From: an uncultured Allobosea sp.
GTDB lineage: Bacteria > Pseudomonadota > Alphaproteobacteria > Rhizobiales > Beijerinckiaceae
Reading direction: 5' to 3'
Assembly (NCBI RefSeq): GCF_945956895.1
Contig: NZ_CAMFJF010000005.1
Span: forward strand, 1 to 64,000
DNA: 64,000 nt
Made by a program: the position numbers and the translations under genes. The notes beneath the pieces were generated by a model. That model was not told the DNA's origin. It saw only the letters and a program-made list of their open reading frames with translations, and searched no databases. This document shows positions 27,920-35,368 of the stretch, piece by piece. Every line of letters begins with the position of its first letter. Position 1 is the stretch's first letter.

Positions 27920-28894
27920 CTACTCCGCCGCTTCCGCCGCAGGCGTGAACATCGCGGCCGGCGGCGCTTCGCCTGCGGTCCGCACCTGGCTCGGCGCCAG
28001 GCCGGTGATGCGCTTGAAGGCGCGGCTGAAAGAGGCTTCCGATTCGTAGCCGAGGCGCTGCGCCACCACCGCGATCCGCAACTTGTCGCGGGCGAGCCAT
28101 TGCCGGGCCTGATGCATCCGGACCTGCGCGACATAGCGGGCGGGCGTCTCGCCAACGACCTCGGCGAAGCGCTCCGCGAAGCCGGAGCGCGAGGCGCCCA
28201 TCAGCTCGGCGAGGCTTTCCACCGTCCAGTCCGTCTCGGGATGGGCGTGGATCGCCGCCAGCACCTTGCCGATGGTCGGGCAGCGGGCCGCAGCGACCCA
28301 GCCCTTGGCTGCGCCGCAGCCGCGTTCGACCCAGGCGCGGATGATCGCGGCGGCCAGCACATCGGCGAGGCGGGCGAGGATGCCGCCGGCCCCGACCCGG
28401 TCCAGCATGACCTCGCGGCCCATCGCCTCCAGCAGATGCGGGACCCCCGGCTCGTCGGCGATGAAATCGCTCATCCGCATCAGGTCGGGCATCAGGCGCA
28501 GCAGCGGGTGATCGAGATCGACATTGAAGGTCATGCGGCCGGTGAAGAGCAGCATATGCGCGCCCGTGCCGCCGCCCTCGACATCGAAGATGTTGCCATA
28601 GGCCTCCAGCACTCGGCACTCGCAGGGCGGCGAGGCGACGACATCAGGCGAGCTTGCCAGGACATGGCCGCCGCCGCGCGGCAGCAGCACGGCGTCGCCA
28701 TCGGCAAGTTCCAGCCACTCGCCGGCCGGCGTCTTCAGCCAGCAACCGCCGCGCGAGATGAAATGGAAATAGGCCTGATGGGTTGGTGGGAAGGCGACGC
28801 CCCAGGGCGCGGCCAGTTGGCAGCGGCTGTAATCGACGCCGTCGAGCCTCAGGCCCCGCAGCATCTCGGTCAGGTGGTCGGCGGAAGCGGCCAT
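27920..28894 (-). CDS. AraC-family regulator with N-terminal cupin domain
   Basis: From the ATG at 28894 (MAASADHLTEML) the protein has 324 residues. The N-terminal half (about 10-180) looks like the cupin sensor of the AraC/cupin_6 type (FHFISRGGCWL, then LADGDAVLLPRGGGH). The C-terminal 100 residues contain two HTH motifs, ESLAELMGASRSGFAERF and VAQRLGYESEASFSRAFKRI. It is divergent from an MFS exporter, which is probably its target, with inverted repeats in the shared region. Confidence 0.9.
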   Translation of the reverse strand: MAASADHLTEMLRGLRLDGVDYSRCQLAAPWGVAFPPTHQAYFHFISRGGCWLKTPAGEWLELADGDAVLLPRGGGHVLASSPDVVASPPCECRVLEAYGNIFDVEGGGTGAHMLLFTGRMTFNVDLDHPLLRLMPDLMRMSDFIADEPGVPHLLEAMGREVMLDRVGAGGILARLADVLAAAIIRAWVERGCGAAKGWVAAARCPTIGKVLAAIHAHPETDWTVESLAELMGASRSGFAERFAEVVGETPARYVAQVRMHQARQWLARDKLRIAVVAQRLGYESEASFSRAFKRITGLAPSQVRTAGEAPPAAMFTPAAEAAE

Positions 28895-28935
28895 GGCAAT
28901 CTTGGACGAACGATCATGAGATGCGGATGATATAG

Positions 28936-28983
28936 CATGGAAACTCCATGAGGCCACGCCCATCTTCCGGCAACCTCATGGAG
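28936..28983. promoter_or_regulatory. Inverted repeats between the AraC and MFS genes
   Basis: CATGGA-AAC-TCCATG (28936-28950) is a perfect palindrome. CTCCATGAGG (28944-28953) is repeated as its exact reverse complement CCTCATGGAG (28974-28983), with 30 bp between centres. The right arm overlaps the MFS ribosome site. This suggests a two-site operator for the divergent pair. Confidence 0.55.
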
Positions 28984-28989
28984 AACCCC

Positions 28990-30234
28990 ATGTCAGATTC
29001 CCTGTCTGCCACTACCCTTGAATTCGACGACAGCGCCGAGGAGGCCCGCGACAAGCCGGCCTGGGCTGCCGTCACGTCCCTGACCTTCGGCGTCTTCGGC
29101 CTCGTCACGGCCGAATTCCTGCCAGCGAGCCTGTTGACCCCGATGGCGGCCGATGTCGGCGTCTCCGTCGGCGCCGCCGGGCAGGCCGTGACCGCGACCG
29201 CGGTCGTCGGTGCTGTTGCCGGTCTCGCCGCCGCTATCGTGACGCGCGGTATCGACCGACGCGTCGTGATCTGGTCGCTGACCGGCCTGCTGATCGTTTC
29301 CAGCGTCATCGCCGCTGTCGCCACCAACCTTGCGACCCTGCTTTTCGCTCGCGTCCTGCTCGGCATCGGACTCGGCGCCTTCTGGTCGATGGTGGCGGCG
29401 ACCGCGATGCGGCTCGTGCCGCCGAGCGCCTTGCCCCAGGCGATGTCGCTGATCTTCGCCGGCGTCTCCCTCGCCACGGTCAGCGCCGCGCCGATCGGGG
29501 CCTATCTCGGCAACGTGATGGGCTGGCGCTTCGTATTCTGGCTCTCGGCGCTGGTCGGCGTCGTGGCGCTCCTCATCCAGATCGCGGTGCTGCCGCGTCT
29601 GCCGGCGCGCGGTTCGCCCGATATCCGCACGCTGTTCCGGCTGCTCGGCCAGCCCAGCATCGCCCTCGTGCTTGCCGGCATCGTCGTGGTGATCTCCGGC
29701 CATTTCGCAGGCTTCACCTATGTGCGCCCGTTCCTGGAGCAGATCCCCAAGCTGTCGGTCGAGGCGATCTCGCTCGTCCTGCTGGCCTATGGCGTCGGCG
29801 GCTTCTTCGGCAATTTCGCGGGCGGGGCGATCACCGCGCGCAGCGCCAAGGCCTCGGTGATCTTCGGCGCCTTCCTGATCGCGCTGGTGGGCGTGAGCCT
29901 GCTCTTCGTCGGCGCGTCGCCGATCGCCTCGGCCATCGCGGTCGGGCTCTGGGGCTTCGCCTTCGGTGCATTGCCGGTCGGCTTCCAGACCTGGCTGGTG
30001 CGCGTCGCGCCGGAAGAGGAGGCCGAATCGGCTGGTGGGCTGATCGTCGCCGCCTTCCAGATCGCGATTGCGAGCGGCGCCGTCTTCGGCGGCCTGCTGG
30101 TCGATGGCTTCGGGACGCTCGGCGTGATCGCTTATGCCACGGTCGCGGCGCTGGTCGGCGGGGCGGGCGTGCTGCTGTTGGGTTCCAGGAGCCCGGAGCG
30201 GGTTGGCGCAGGCGCCGCTGCGCACGCCCTCTGA
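28990..30234 (+). CDS. MFS transporter (drug:H+ antiporter-like)
   Basis: The protein has 414 residues from the ATG at 28990, which is preceded by GGAGA five bases upstream. It has about 12 membrane helices and the family blocks GVFGLVTAEFLPASLLTPMA (helix 1), ARVLLGIGLGAFWSM (helix 4) and a central loop after LPARGSP. The pattern resembles the sugar or drug efflux group (YdhP/AraJ-like). The substrate is unknown. The divergent AraC gene is its likely regulator. Confidence 0.9.
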   Translation: MSDSLSATTLEFDDSAEEARDKPAWAAVTSLTFGVFGLVTAEFLPASLLTPMAADVGVSVGAAGQAVTATAVVGAVAGLAAAIVTRGIDRRVVIWSLTGLLIVSSVIAAVATNLATLLFARVLLGIGLGAFWSMVAATAMRLVPPSALPQAMSLIFAGVSLATVSAAPIGAYLGNVMGWRFVFWLSALVGVVALLIQIAVLPRLPARGSPDIRTLFRLLGQPSIALVLAGIVVVISGHFAGFTYVRPFLEQIPKLSVEAISLVLLAYGVGGFFGNFAGGAITARSAKASVIFGAFLIALVGVSLLFVGASPIASAIAVGLWGFAFGALPVGFQTWLVRVAPEEEAESAGGLIVAAFQIAIASGAVFGGLLVDGFGTLGVIAYATVAALVGGAGVLLLGSRSPERVGAGAAAHAL

Positions 30235-30243
30235 GGCAATGTG

Positions 30244-30357
30244 AGCCCTCATCCTGAGGAGCCGCGAAGCGGCGTCTCGAAGGATGCTTCAGGAGGTTCC
30301 GGAGATAGCTGGAGCGCCCTTCGAGACGGCCCTTCGGGCCTCCTCAGGACGAGGGCT
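30244..30357. repeat. AGCCCTCATCCT cruciform repeat, copy 2
   Basis: Same architecture as 12952-13072: outer arms AGCCCTCATCCTGAGGAGCC and GGCCTCCTCAGGACGAGGGC, left internal hairpin GCCGCGAAGCGGC, right internal hairpin GGCCCTTCGGGCC. It lies six bases after the MFS stop codon and could terminate its transcript. Confidence 0.9.
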
Positions 30358-30464
30358 GTTGACAATCAAGCCGGTCTTCCAGTGACCAAGCAGATCGGGC
30401 GCGTGATGCGCCCGATCACTTTTCTTCAAGACAGCATTGCGGCGAGAGGGTTTATGCTCGCGCC

Positions 30465-31328
30465 ATGGAAGCAGTCACGCAGAGCGAAACGCTATGCCTC
30501 GAACCGCTCGTCGCCGGCGAGCGGGCGAAGCTGTTTCCGGCCGAGCGCTTTGACGGGCTGGACTGCCTCGCCGCCACCTTCCGCCGCCATGCCTATGCGC
30601 CGCACCGGCACGAAAGCTATGTGATCGGCACGATCGTGGCGGGCTGCGAGACCTTTCGGGTGCGCGGCGGTCGACATTACGCGCGGCCGAACCAGATCAC
30701 CTTCGTCAATCCGCTGGAGACCCATGACGGCGAGCCTTATGGGCCGGGTTACAGCTACCGCATGACCTATCCCGAGATCGGGCTTATCCGGGAGGTTGCG
30801 GCGTCCCTCAGCGGACGGGACGTGCCCGGCACGCCGTTCTTTCTTGAGCCGCTGGTCGAGGATGCCGAAGGCGCCGCGCTCTTCGCCGAGGCTCATCGCG
30901 CCATCGAGGCCGGCGACGACCTGCTTGCGGGGGAGGAGATGCTGCTGCGCTTCTATGCACGCTGCCTGGCCCGCCATGCCGATCTCGCGGTTCGCAGCGT
31001 CGGAGCGGAGGGCGGCCCGGTCGCCAAGGCCCGCGAATTGTTCGAGGCGCGCTATGACGAGGACCTGTCCCTCGCCGATCTCGCACGCCTGACCGGCCTG
31101 CCGCGGCATCATCTGATCCGCGCCTTCCGGCAGGAGACCGGGCTGACGCCGCATGCCTACCTCATCGATGTCAGGGTCCGGCGGGCACGCGAACGGCTGC
31201 GGCGCGGCGATATGCCGGGCGATGTCGCCGCCGCGACCGGTTTCTGCGACCAGCCGCATCTGACACGCGCGTTCAAGGCCCGCTTCGGCGTGACGCCCGG
31301 CGCCTTCCGCGCGGCGCATGCCGGCTGA
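30465..31328 (+). CDS. AraC-family regulator of the azlCD-adjacent type
   Basis: The 287-residue protein has an N-terminal AraC-binding cupin (HRHESYVIGTIVAGCETFRV, then RGGRHYARPNQITFVNPLE) and a C-terminal HTH pair, LADLARLTGLPRHHLIRAFR and VAAATGFCDQPHLTRAFKAR, with the conserved FGVTPGAFR end. It stands 29 bases ahead of azlC in the same direction. AraC-azlC-azlD trios are a common arrangement, so it probably controls amino acid efflux by AzlCD. Confidence 0.92.
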   Translation: MEAVTQSETLCLEPLVAGERAKLFPAERFDGLDCLAATFRRHAYAPHRHESYVIGTIVAGCETFRVRGGRHYARPNQITFVNPLETHDGEPYGPGYSYRMTYPEIGLIREVAASLSGRDVPGTPFFLEPLVEDAEGAALFAEAHRAIEAGDDLLAGEEMLLRFYARCLARHADLAVRSVGAEGGPVAKARELFEARYDEDLSLADLARLTGLPRHHLIRAFRQETGLTPHAYLIDVRVRRARERLRRGDMPGDVAAATGFCDQPHLTRAFKARFGVTPGAFRAAHAG

Positions 31329-31357
31329 ACGACAAGCTTCAAGAGAACCAAAACTCC

Positions 31358-32071
31358 ATGTCCACGATGCGTGACGACATCAGGCGCGGCCTGAACGATA
31401 TCTGGCCGGCCGCCGTGGCCGCGGCGCCGATCGGCCTGCTCTTCGGCGCGGTCGCGGCCAGCAAGGGGCTCTCGCCCCTCGAGGTCTTCCTGATGAGCAT
31501 CATGGTCTTCGCCGGCGGCGCGCAGTTCGCTGCGATCGAGCTCTGGGCGAGCCCGGCGCCGGTCGCTGCGCTGGTCTTCTCGACGCTGCTCATCAATGCG
31601 CGCCATGTGCTGATGGGCGCCTCGCTCGCGCCCAAGCTTCAGGGTTTCAGCCGCTGGCAGAAATTCCTCGGCCTCTACTACATGGCCGACGAAAACTGGG
31701 CGCTGGCCGAGAAGCGCGCCCGCACGCATCGTCTGACGCCGGCCTACTGGTTCGCGATGGTTGTGCCCTTCGTCGCCGGCTGGCTGATCAACTCGACGCT
31801 CGGCGCTGTGATCGGCGCCGTGCTCGGCGATCCCAAACGGCTCGGCGCCGATTTCGCCTTCACGGCGCTGTTCATCGCGCTCGTCGCCGCCTTCTGGAAG
31901 GGACGGGTTACGTTCTGGACGGTGGCCGCCGCCGGCATCGCCTCGGCCGTGACCTATCGGCTGGCCGGGCCGCCCTGGCATGTCGCGGCGGGGGCGCTCT
32001 GCGGATTGCTGGCGGCGTGGCTTGCGGCCGGCGCCGAAGAGCGGCCGGTGACCGAGGAGGCCAAGGCGTGA
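31358..32071 (+). CDS. azlC: Branched-chain amino acid exporter large subunit AzlC
   Basis: AzlC, with AzlD, exports branched-chain amino acids and their analogues in the LIV-E family. The 237-residue protein has six or more membrane helices and the family blocks PIGLLFGAVAASKGLSPLEV, FAGGAQFAAIELW and INARHVLMGASLAP. Its stop overlaps the azlD start as GTGA, indicating translational coupling. Confidence 0.94.
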   Translation: MSTMRDDIRRGLNDIWPAAVAAAPIGLLFGAVAASKGLSPLEVFLMSIMVFAGGAQFAAIELWASPAPVAALVFSTLLINARHVLMGASLAPKLQGFSRWQKFLGLYYMADENWALAEKRARTHRLTPAYWFAMVVPFVAGWLINSTLGAVIGAVLGDPKRLGADFAFTALFIALVAAFWKGRVTFWTVAAAGIASAVTYRLAGPPWHVAAGALCGLLAAWLAAGAEERPVTEEAKA

Positions 32072-32367
32072 GCGTCGATCCGATCAATCTCCTCGCCTTC
32101 CTCGGCATGGCGATCGTGACTTATTTCACGCGTGTCGCCGGGCTGGCATTGGCCGGGCGGCTCAGCCTCTCGCCACGGGCGCAGGCCGCCTTCGACGCGA
32201 TCCCGCCCGCCGTGCTGATTGCGGTGATCGCGCCGAGCGCGCTCGCGACCGGCTGGGCCGAGACGGCGGCGGCAGCGATCACGGCGCTCGCCGCGACGCG
32301 GCTGCCGCTGCTGGGTGTGGTCGCGGTCGGGGTTGTTGCGGTGGTCGGGTTCAGGATGGTGATGTGA
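32068..32367 (+). CDS. azlD: Branched-chain amino acid exporter small subunit AzlD
   Basis: The 99-residue hydrophobic protein begins at the GTG at 32068 (MSVDPINLLAFLGMAIVTYF). It has three to four membrane helices and the family's FTRVAGLAL block near helix 1. The open frame extends upstream to 32017 inside azlC, but the GTGA overlap and the typical N-terminus favour 32068. Confidence 0.92.
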   Translation: MSVDPINLLAFLGMAIVTYFTRVAGLALAGRLSLSPRAQAAFDAIPPAVLIAVIAPSALATGWAETAAAAITALAATRLPLLGVVAVGVVAVVGFRMVM

Positions 32368-32374
32368 GCAGGGT

Positions 32375-32590
32375 CCTTCTCCCCTTGCGGGAGAAGGTGC
32401 CGGCAGGCGGATGAGGGGTCGCGCTGCCCTTTTCGTCATTGCGAGGAGCGGAGCGACGAAGCAATCCAGGGGCCGCTGAACTCTACGTCCCCCTGGATTG
32501 CTTCGCTGCGCTCGCAATGACGGCAGAGGTCGCGCGACCCCTCATCCGTCTCGGCCTCGCCGAGCCACCTTCTCCCGCAAGGGGAGAAGG
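32375..32590. repeat. Nested palindrome: CCTTCTCC/GGATGAGGG arms around a CGTCATTGCGAG repeat
   Basis: The outer arms run 32375-32423 (CCTTCTCCCCTTGCGGGAG to GGATGAGGGGTCGCG) and 32532-32590 (CGCGACCCCTCATCCG to CTTCTCCCGCAAGGGGAG). They belong to the family seen around the DUF559 gene. Inside sits a complete CGTCATTGCGAG repeat at 32434-32523. One repeat family has evidently landed in, or recombined with, the other. The structure lies between the convergent azlD and aminopeptidase genes. Confidence 0.9.
32434..32523. repeat. CGTCATTGCGAG palindromic repeat, copy 2 (nested)
   Basis: The arms CGTCATTGCGAGGAGCGGAG and CTGCGCTCGCAATGACGG surround the core AGCAATCCAGGGG...CCCCTGGATTGCTT. The copy lies inside the loop of the larger palindrome 32375-32590. 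Confidence 0.92.
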
Positions 32591-32618
32591 GAAGCCTCGC
32601 CGGAGAACGACGGGGCAA

Positions 32619-34454
32619 TCACAACGCCCGGCAGGCCGCTTCCAGCCAGGCCTTCGCCTCGCCCTCGACCTGCGGCGAGAGCTTTTCCCAAACCTTGGCG
32701 TGGTAAGCGTCGATCCAGGCGATCTCGCCGGCATCGAGCATGCTTTTCTCGATCAGAGCGCGCTCATAGGGGCACCAGGTGATCGTCTCGAAGCCGTAGA
32801 TCGTCCGCTCGGCGCCGGGGATCTGGCGTTCCTCGACGACGATCAGGTTCTCGATGCGGATGCCGTATTCGCCCTGCTTGTAGTAGCCGGGCTCGTTGGA
32901 GAGGATCATGCCCGGTTCCAGCGGCGTGGTGCCGAGCTTGGAGAGCCGCTGCGGCCCCTCATGCACCGAGAGATAGCTGCCGACGCCGTGGCCGGTACCG
33001 TGGTCGAAATCGAAGCCGCCTTGCCAGAGCGGTAGCCGGGCGAAGGCGTCGAGCTGCGCGCCCGAGGTGCCTTTGACGAAGACCAGCCGCGAGATCGCGA
33101 GATGGCCTTTGAGCACGCGGGTATAGCGATCGCGCATCTCGGCTGTCGATGTGCCGATCACCATGGTGCGGGTGATGTCGGTGGTGCCGTCCTCGTACTG
33201 GCCGCCTGAATCGACCAGGAAGATGCCGGGCTCCAGCTTGCGGTTGCTCGCCTCGCTGACGCGGTAATGCGGCAGCGCCGCATTGGGGCCGGCGCCGGCG
33301 ATGGTGGTGAAGGAGACGTCCTTGAGCAGGCCGGTCTTCAAACGCTCGGCTTCGAGTGCCGCAACCGCATCGATCTCGGTCAGGCCACCCTTCGGCGCCT
33401 CGCGCGCCAGCCAGGAGAGGTAGCGCACCATGACGGCTCCGTCGCGCAGATGCGCGTTGCGGGCGCCGTCAAGCTCGGCCGCGTTCTTGCGCGCCTTCAT
33501 CAGCGCGATCGGGTCCGTGCCGGCATCGGGCGTGCCGCCGGCCTCGCGGATCAGGGTCGCGAGCGCCGAGGCTGCGGTCGTAGCGTCGAGCCGGACCTTG
33601 GCCTTGGCAGCGCCAAGCTTCGCGATCTGCCGGTCGAGTTCCGCGGGAGGCGCGATCTCGCCAACAGCGCCGATCGCATCGCCGGCCTCGTTGGTGATCT
33701 TTTCCGGCGCGAGAAAGACGGTCGGCCGGCCCTCGCGCGGAACGATGGAATAGCCGAGCGGCAGCGGCGTGTGCTCGACATCGCCGCCGCGGATGTTGAA
33801 GACCCAGGCCAGCGCATGGGGATCGGAAATGACGAGCGCGTCGACCTTGGCCTCGGCAAGCGCCTTCTGGATGCGGGCGAGCTTCGAGACGCTGCCCTCG
33901 CCGGCGAAGGCGGCGGGATGCGCCTTGACCGGCGCCGTCGGTGGTGCCGGGCGGTCGCTCCAGAGCGCATCGATCGGGTTGGCCTTGACGGCAATGAGGC
34001 TGCCGCCAGCCGCGGCCGCAGCCTTTTCGAGGCGGGCGAGGCCATCGACCGTATGCAGCCAGGGATCGTAGCCGAGCTTGCCCCCAGTCGGCAGGTTCTG
34101 CTCGACCCAGCGTTCCAGCGGGGTCTCCTCCATGCGGATGGGCGTGACAACCTTCGTGTCGGTCTGCTCGGCCGACTGGATGGTGTAGCGGCCGTCGACG
34201 ATCAGCGCGGCCTTGTCGGCCAGCACCACGGCATTGCCGGCCGAACCGGTGAAACCGGTCAGCCAGGCGAGGCGGGCCATATGGGCGGGGACATATTCGC
34301 CTTGATGCTCGTCGGCGCGCGGGACGACGAAGCCGTCGAGCCCTTGTGCGGCGAGCGCCTTGCGCAAGGCGGCGACGCGGCCGGCAACCAGCTTAGGGTC
34401 GCTCGGTTCGGAAAAGGACTGAAAACGGCAGGTCGGCAGGGTCGAATCGGTCAT
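32619..34454 (-). CDS. Aminopeptidase P-family (Xaa-Pro) metallopeptidase
   Basis: The 611-residue protein has the three-domain layout of the eukaryote-like, large aminopeptidase P: two creatinase-type N-terminal domains (about 1-310) and the pita-bread catalytic domain. Metal ligands are visible in FLVDSGGQYEDGTTDITR (two Asp), HGTGHGVGSYLSVHEGPQ (His), SNEPGYYK (Glu) and IENLIVVEE (Glu). It removes N-terminal residues next to proline in the cytosol. Its upstream side carries a palindromic repeat (34494-34583). Confidence 0.93.
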   Translation of the reverse strand: MTDSTLPTCRFQSFSEPSDPKLVAGRVAALRKALAAQGLDGFVVPRADEHQGEYVPAHMARLAWLTGFTGSAGNAVVLADKAALIVDGRYTIQSAEQTDTKVVTPIRMEETPLERWVEQNLPTGGKLGYDPWLHTVDGLARLEKAAAAAGGSLIAVKANPIDALWSDRPAPPTAPVKAHPAAFAGEGSVSKLARIQKALAEAKVDALVISDPHALAWVFNIRGGDVEHTPLPLGYSIVPREGRPTVFLAPEKITNEAGDAIGAVGEIAPPAELDRQIAKLGAAKAKVRLDATTAASALATLIREAGGTPDAGTDPIALMKARKNAAELDGARNAHLRDGAVMVRYLSWLAREAPKGGLTEIDAVAALEAERLKTGLLKDVSFTTIAGAGPNAALPHYRVSEASNRKLEPGIFLVDSGGQYEDGTTDITRTMVIGTSTAEMRDRYTRVLKGHLAISRLVFVKGTSGAQLDAFARLPLWQGGFDFDHGTGHGVGSYLSVHEGPQRLSKLGTTPLEPGMILSNEPGYYKQGEYGIRIENLIVVEERQIPGAERTIYGFETITWCPYERALIEKSMLDAGEIAWIDAYHAKVWEKLSPQVEGEAKAWLEAACRAL

Positions 34455-34493
34455 GGCGGGGTCCGGCTTGGTATCGCTCTCGATCCGGCTTAG

Positions 34494-34583
34494 CCGTCAT
34501 TGCGAGCGCAGCGAAGCAATCCAGAAGACGTAGAGCTCAGCGGCTCCTGGATTGCTTCGTCGCTTCGCTCCTCGCAATGACGG
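34494..34583. repeat. CGTCATTGCGAG palindromic repeat, copy 3
   Basis: The arms CCGTCATTGCGAGCGCAGCG and TCGCTCCTCGCAATGACGG are arranged opposite to copies 1, 2, 4 and 5: the GCGCAGCG arm comes first here. The copy lies directly upstream of the aminopeptidase start. Confidence 0.92.
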
Positions 34584-34766
34584 GTGGGTATTCGGTCGGA
34601 TCGAAAACGAGTCTGGTGCGTGCCATCGTCGCCTCGCACCGGCGAAAGCGCCAGCGCAAATCCGTCGGTTTGGAGATGCCCGTTCGGTGGGACCGGACTG
34701 CCTGCCGGGATCGCATTATGCCGTCTGGTTATGCAATTTACGCAAACATTAACGGATATGGACGGA

Positions 34767-34850
34767 TCGCATGCGTTTTGCGCATATCTCGCATATGCGA
34801 ACATGTCTTCTCGCATATGCGAAACAGTTCCACCTTAGTCGCATAAGAGA
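34767..34850. promoter_or_regulatory. Array of TCGCATATGCGA palindromes upstream of the 80-residue protein gene
   Basis: TCGCATATGCGA occurs perfectly at 34789-34800 and 34811-34822, exactly 22 bp apart. A degenerate copy, TCGCATGCGT, starts 22 bp earlier at 34767, and a half-site TCGCATA starts at 34839. A CGCATAT half-site also lies at 34781. The 22-bp spacing is about two helical turns, so bound dimers would sit on one face. The regulator is unknown. Confidence 0.75.
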
Positions 34851-34896
34851 ACGAGGAAGCGACCGGGACTGTCCTTCGTTTTTCGGAGATGGACCC

Positions 34897-35139
34897 ATGA
34901 CCTATGTGTTGAATAATGCCGACGTGCTGCCCGTGCCGGTCGAGGCCGGTGCCAAGACCCGCGCCGACAAGCCGGGCCTGATGCAGCGCTTCTATGCCGC
35001 GCTCGTCACGAGCCGCGCGCGTTCGGCCGCTCGCGAACTGCGCGCCCGCAACCTCCTCGTCAACGAGGCCGAGATCGTGCTGGGCGGGTACCCGTCCGCG
35101 ACGCTGTCGAGCGACGTCGCCCTGCCTTTCAGCCGCTGA
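34897..35139 (+). CDS. Small protein of unknown function, 80 residues
   Basis: From the ATG at 34897 (MTYVLNNADVLPVPVEAGAK) the protein has 80 residues. It has a helical, Arg-rich middle (RFYAALVTSRARSAARELRA) and ends EIVLGGYPSATLSSDVALPFSR. The middle recalls the short Arg-rich helices of DUF1127 proteins, but the match is weak and I do not assign it. The reading frame is open from 34771, through the operator-like array, and those codons are probably not translated. It is followed by a 42-residue gene in the same direction, and both share one terminator. Confidence 0.7.
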   Translation: MTYVLNNADVLPVPVEAGAKTRADKPGLMQRFYAALVTSRARSAARELRARNLLVNEAEIVLGGYPSATLSSDVALPFSR

Positions 35140-35195
35140 ATTCACGCCGCTGCGGCCTTGAGCCACGCGGCCGACAGCCTTCAAGGATCGCCACC

Positions 35196-35324
35196 ATGAT
35201 CGCCATCATCAAGCACGTCTACGAACGGATCGCGGATGCCGCGAAGTTCACCGCCGCCGTCTGGCACGATGCCCGCAGCCTGCAGGCGGATGCCGAGAAG
35301 AAGTACGGCTATATCGGCTTCTGA
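35196..35324 (+). CDS. Small protein of unknown function, 42 residues
   Basis: The ATG at 35196 follows AAGGA by eight bases. The product reads MIAIIKHVYERIADAAKFTA, continues through WHDARSLQADAEKK and ends YGYIGF. It is predicted to be mostly one amphipathic helix, with no membrane segment or signal. It begins 56 bases after the 80-residue gene and is followed by a strong terminator, so the two probably form one small operon. I do not recognise the family. Confidence 0.65.
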   Translation: MIAIIKHVYERIADAAKFTAAVWHDARSLQADAEKKYGYIGF

Positions 35325-35368
35325 GCCGAACGCGTAACGGCCTCGCGCTTCAGCTGAAGCGCCGGAGG

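Larger units (their letters stand above)
34455..34896. other. Regulatory intergenic region with a repeat and a palindrome array
   Basis: No convincing gene is seen. The region contains a CGTCATTGCGAG repeat (34494-34583), about 180 bases of ordinary sequence, then an AT-richer block from about 34725 that carries the TCGCATATGCGA array (34767-34850), and the leader of a small protein gene starting at 34897. Confidence 0.65.

Noticed and set aside
27750-28619. Extension of the pseudoprotease frame back through the AraC gene
   Set aside because: It overlaps a well-supported AraC gene in another frame, and the signal peptide starts at 27749.
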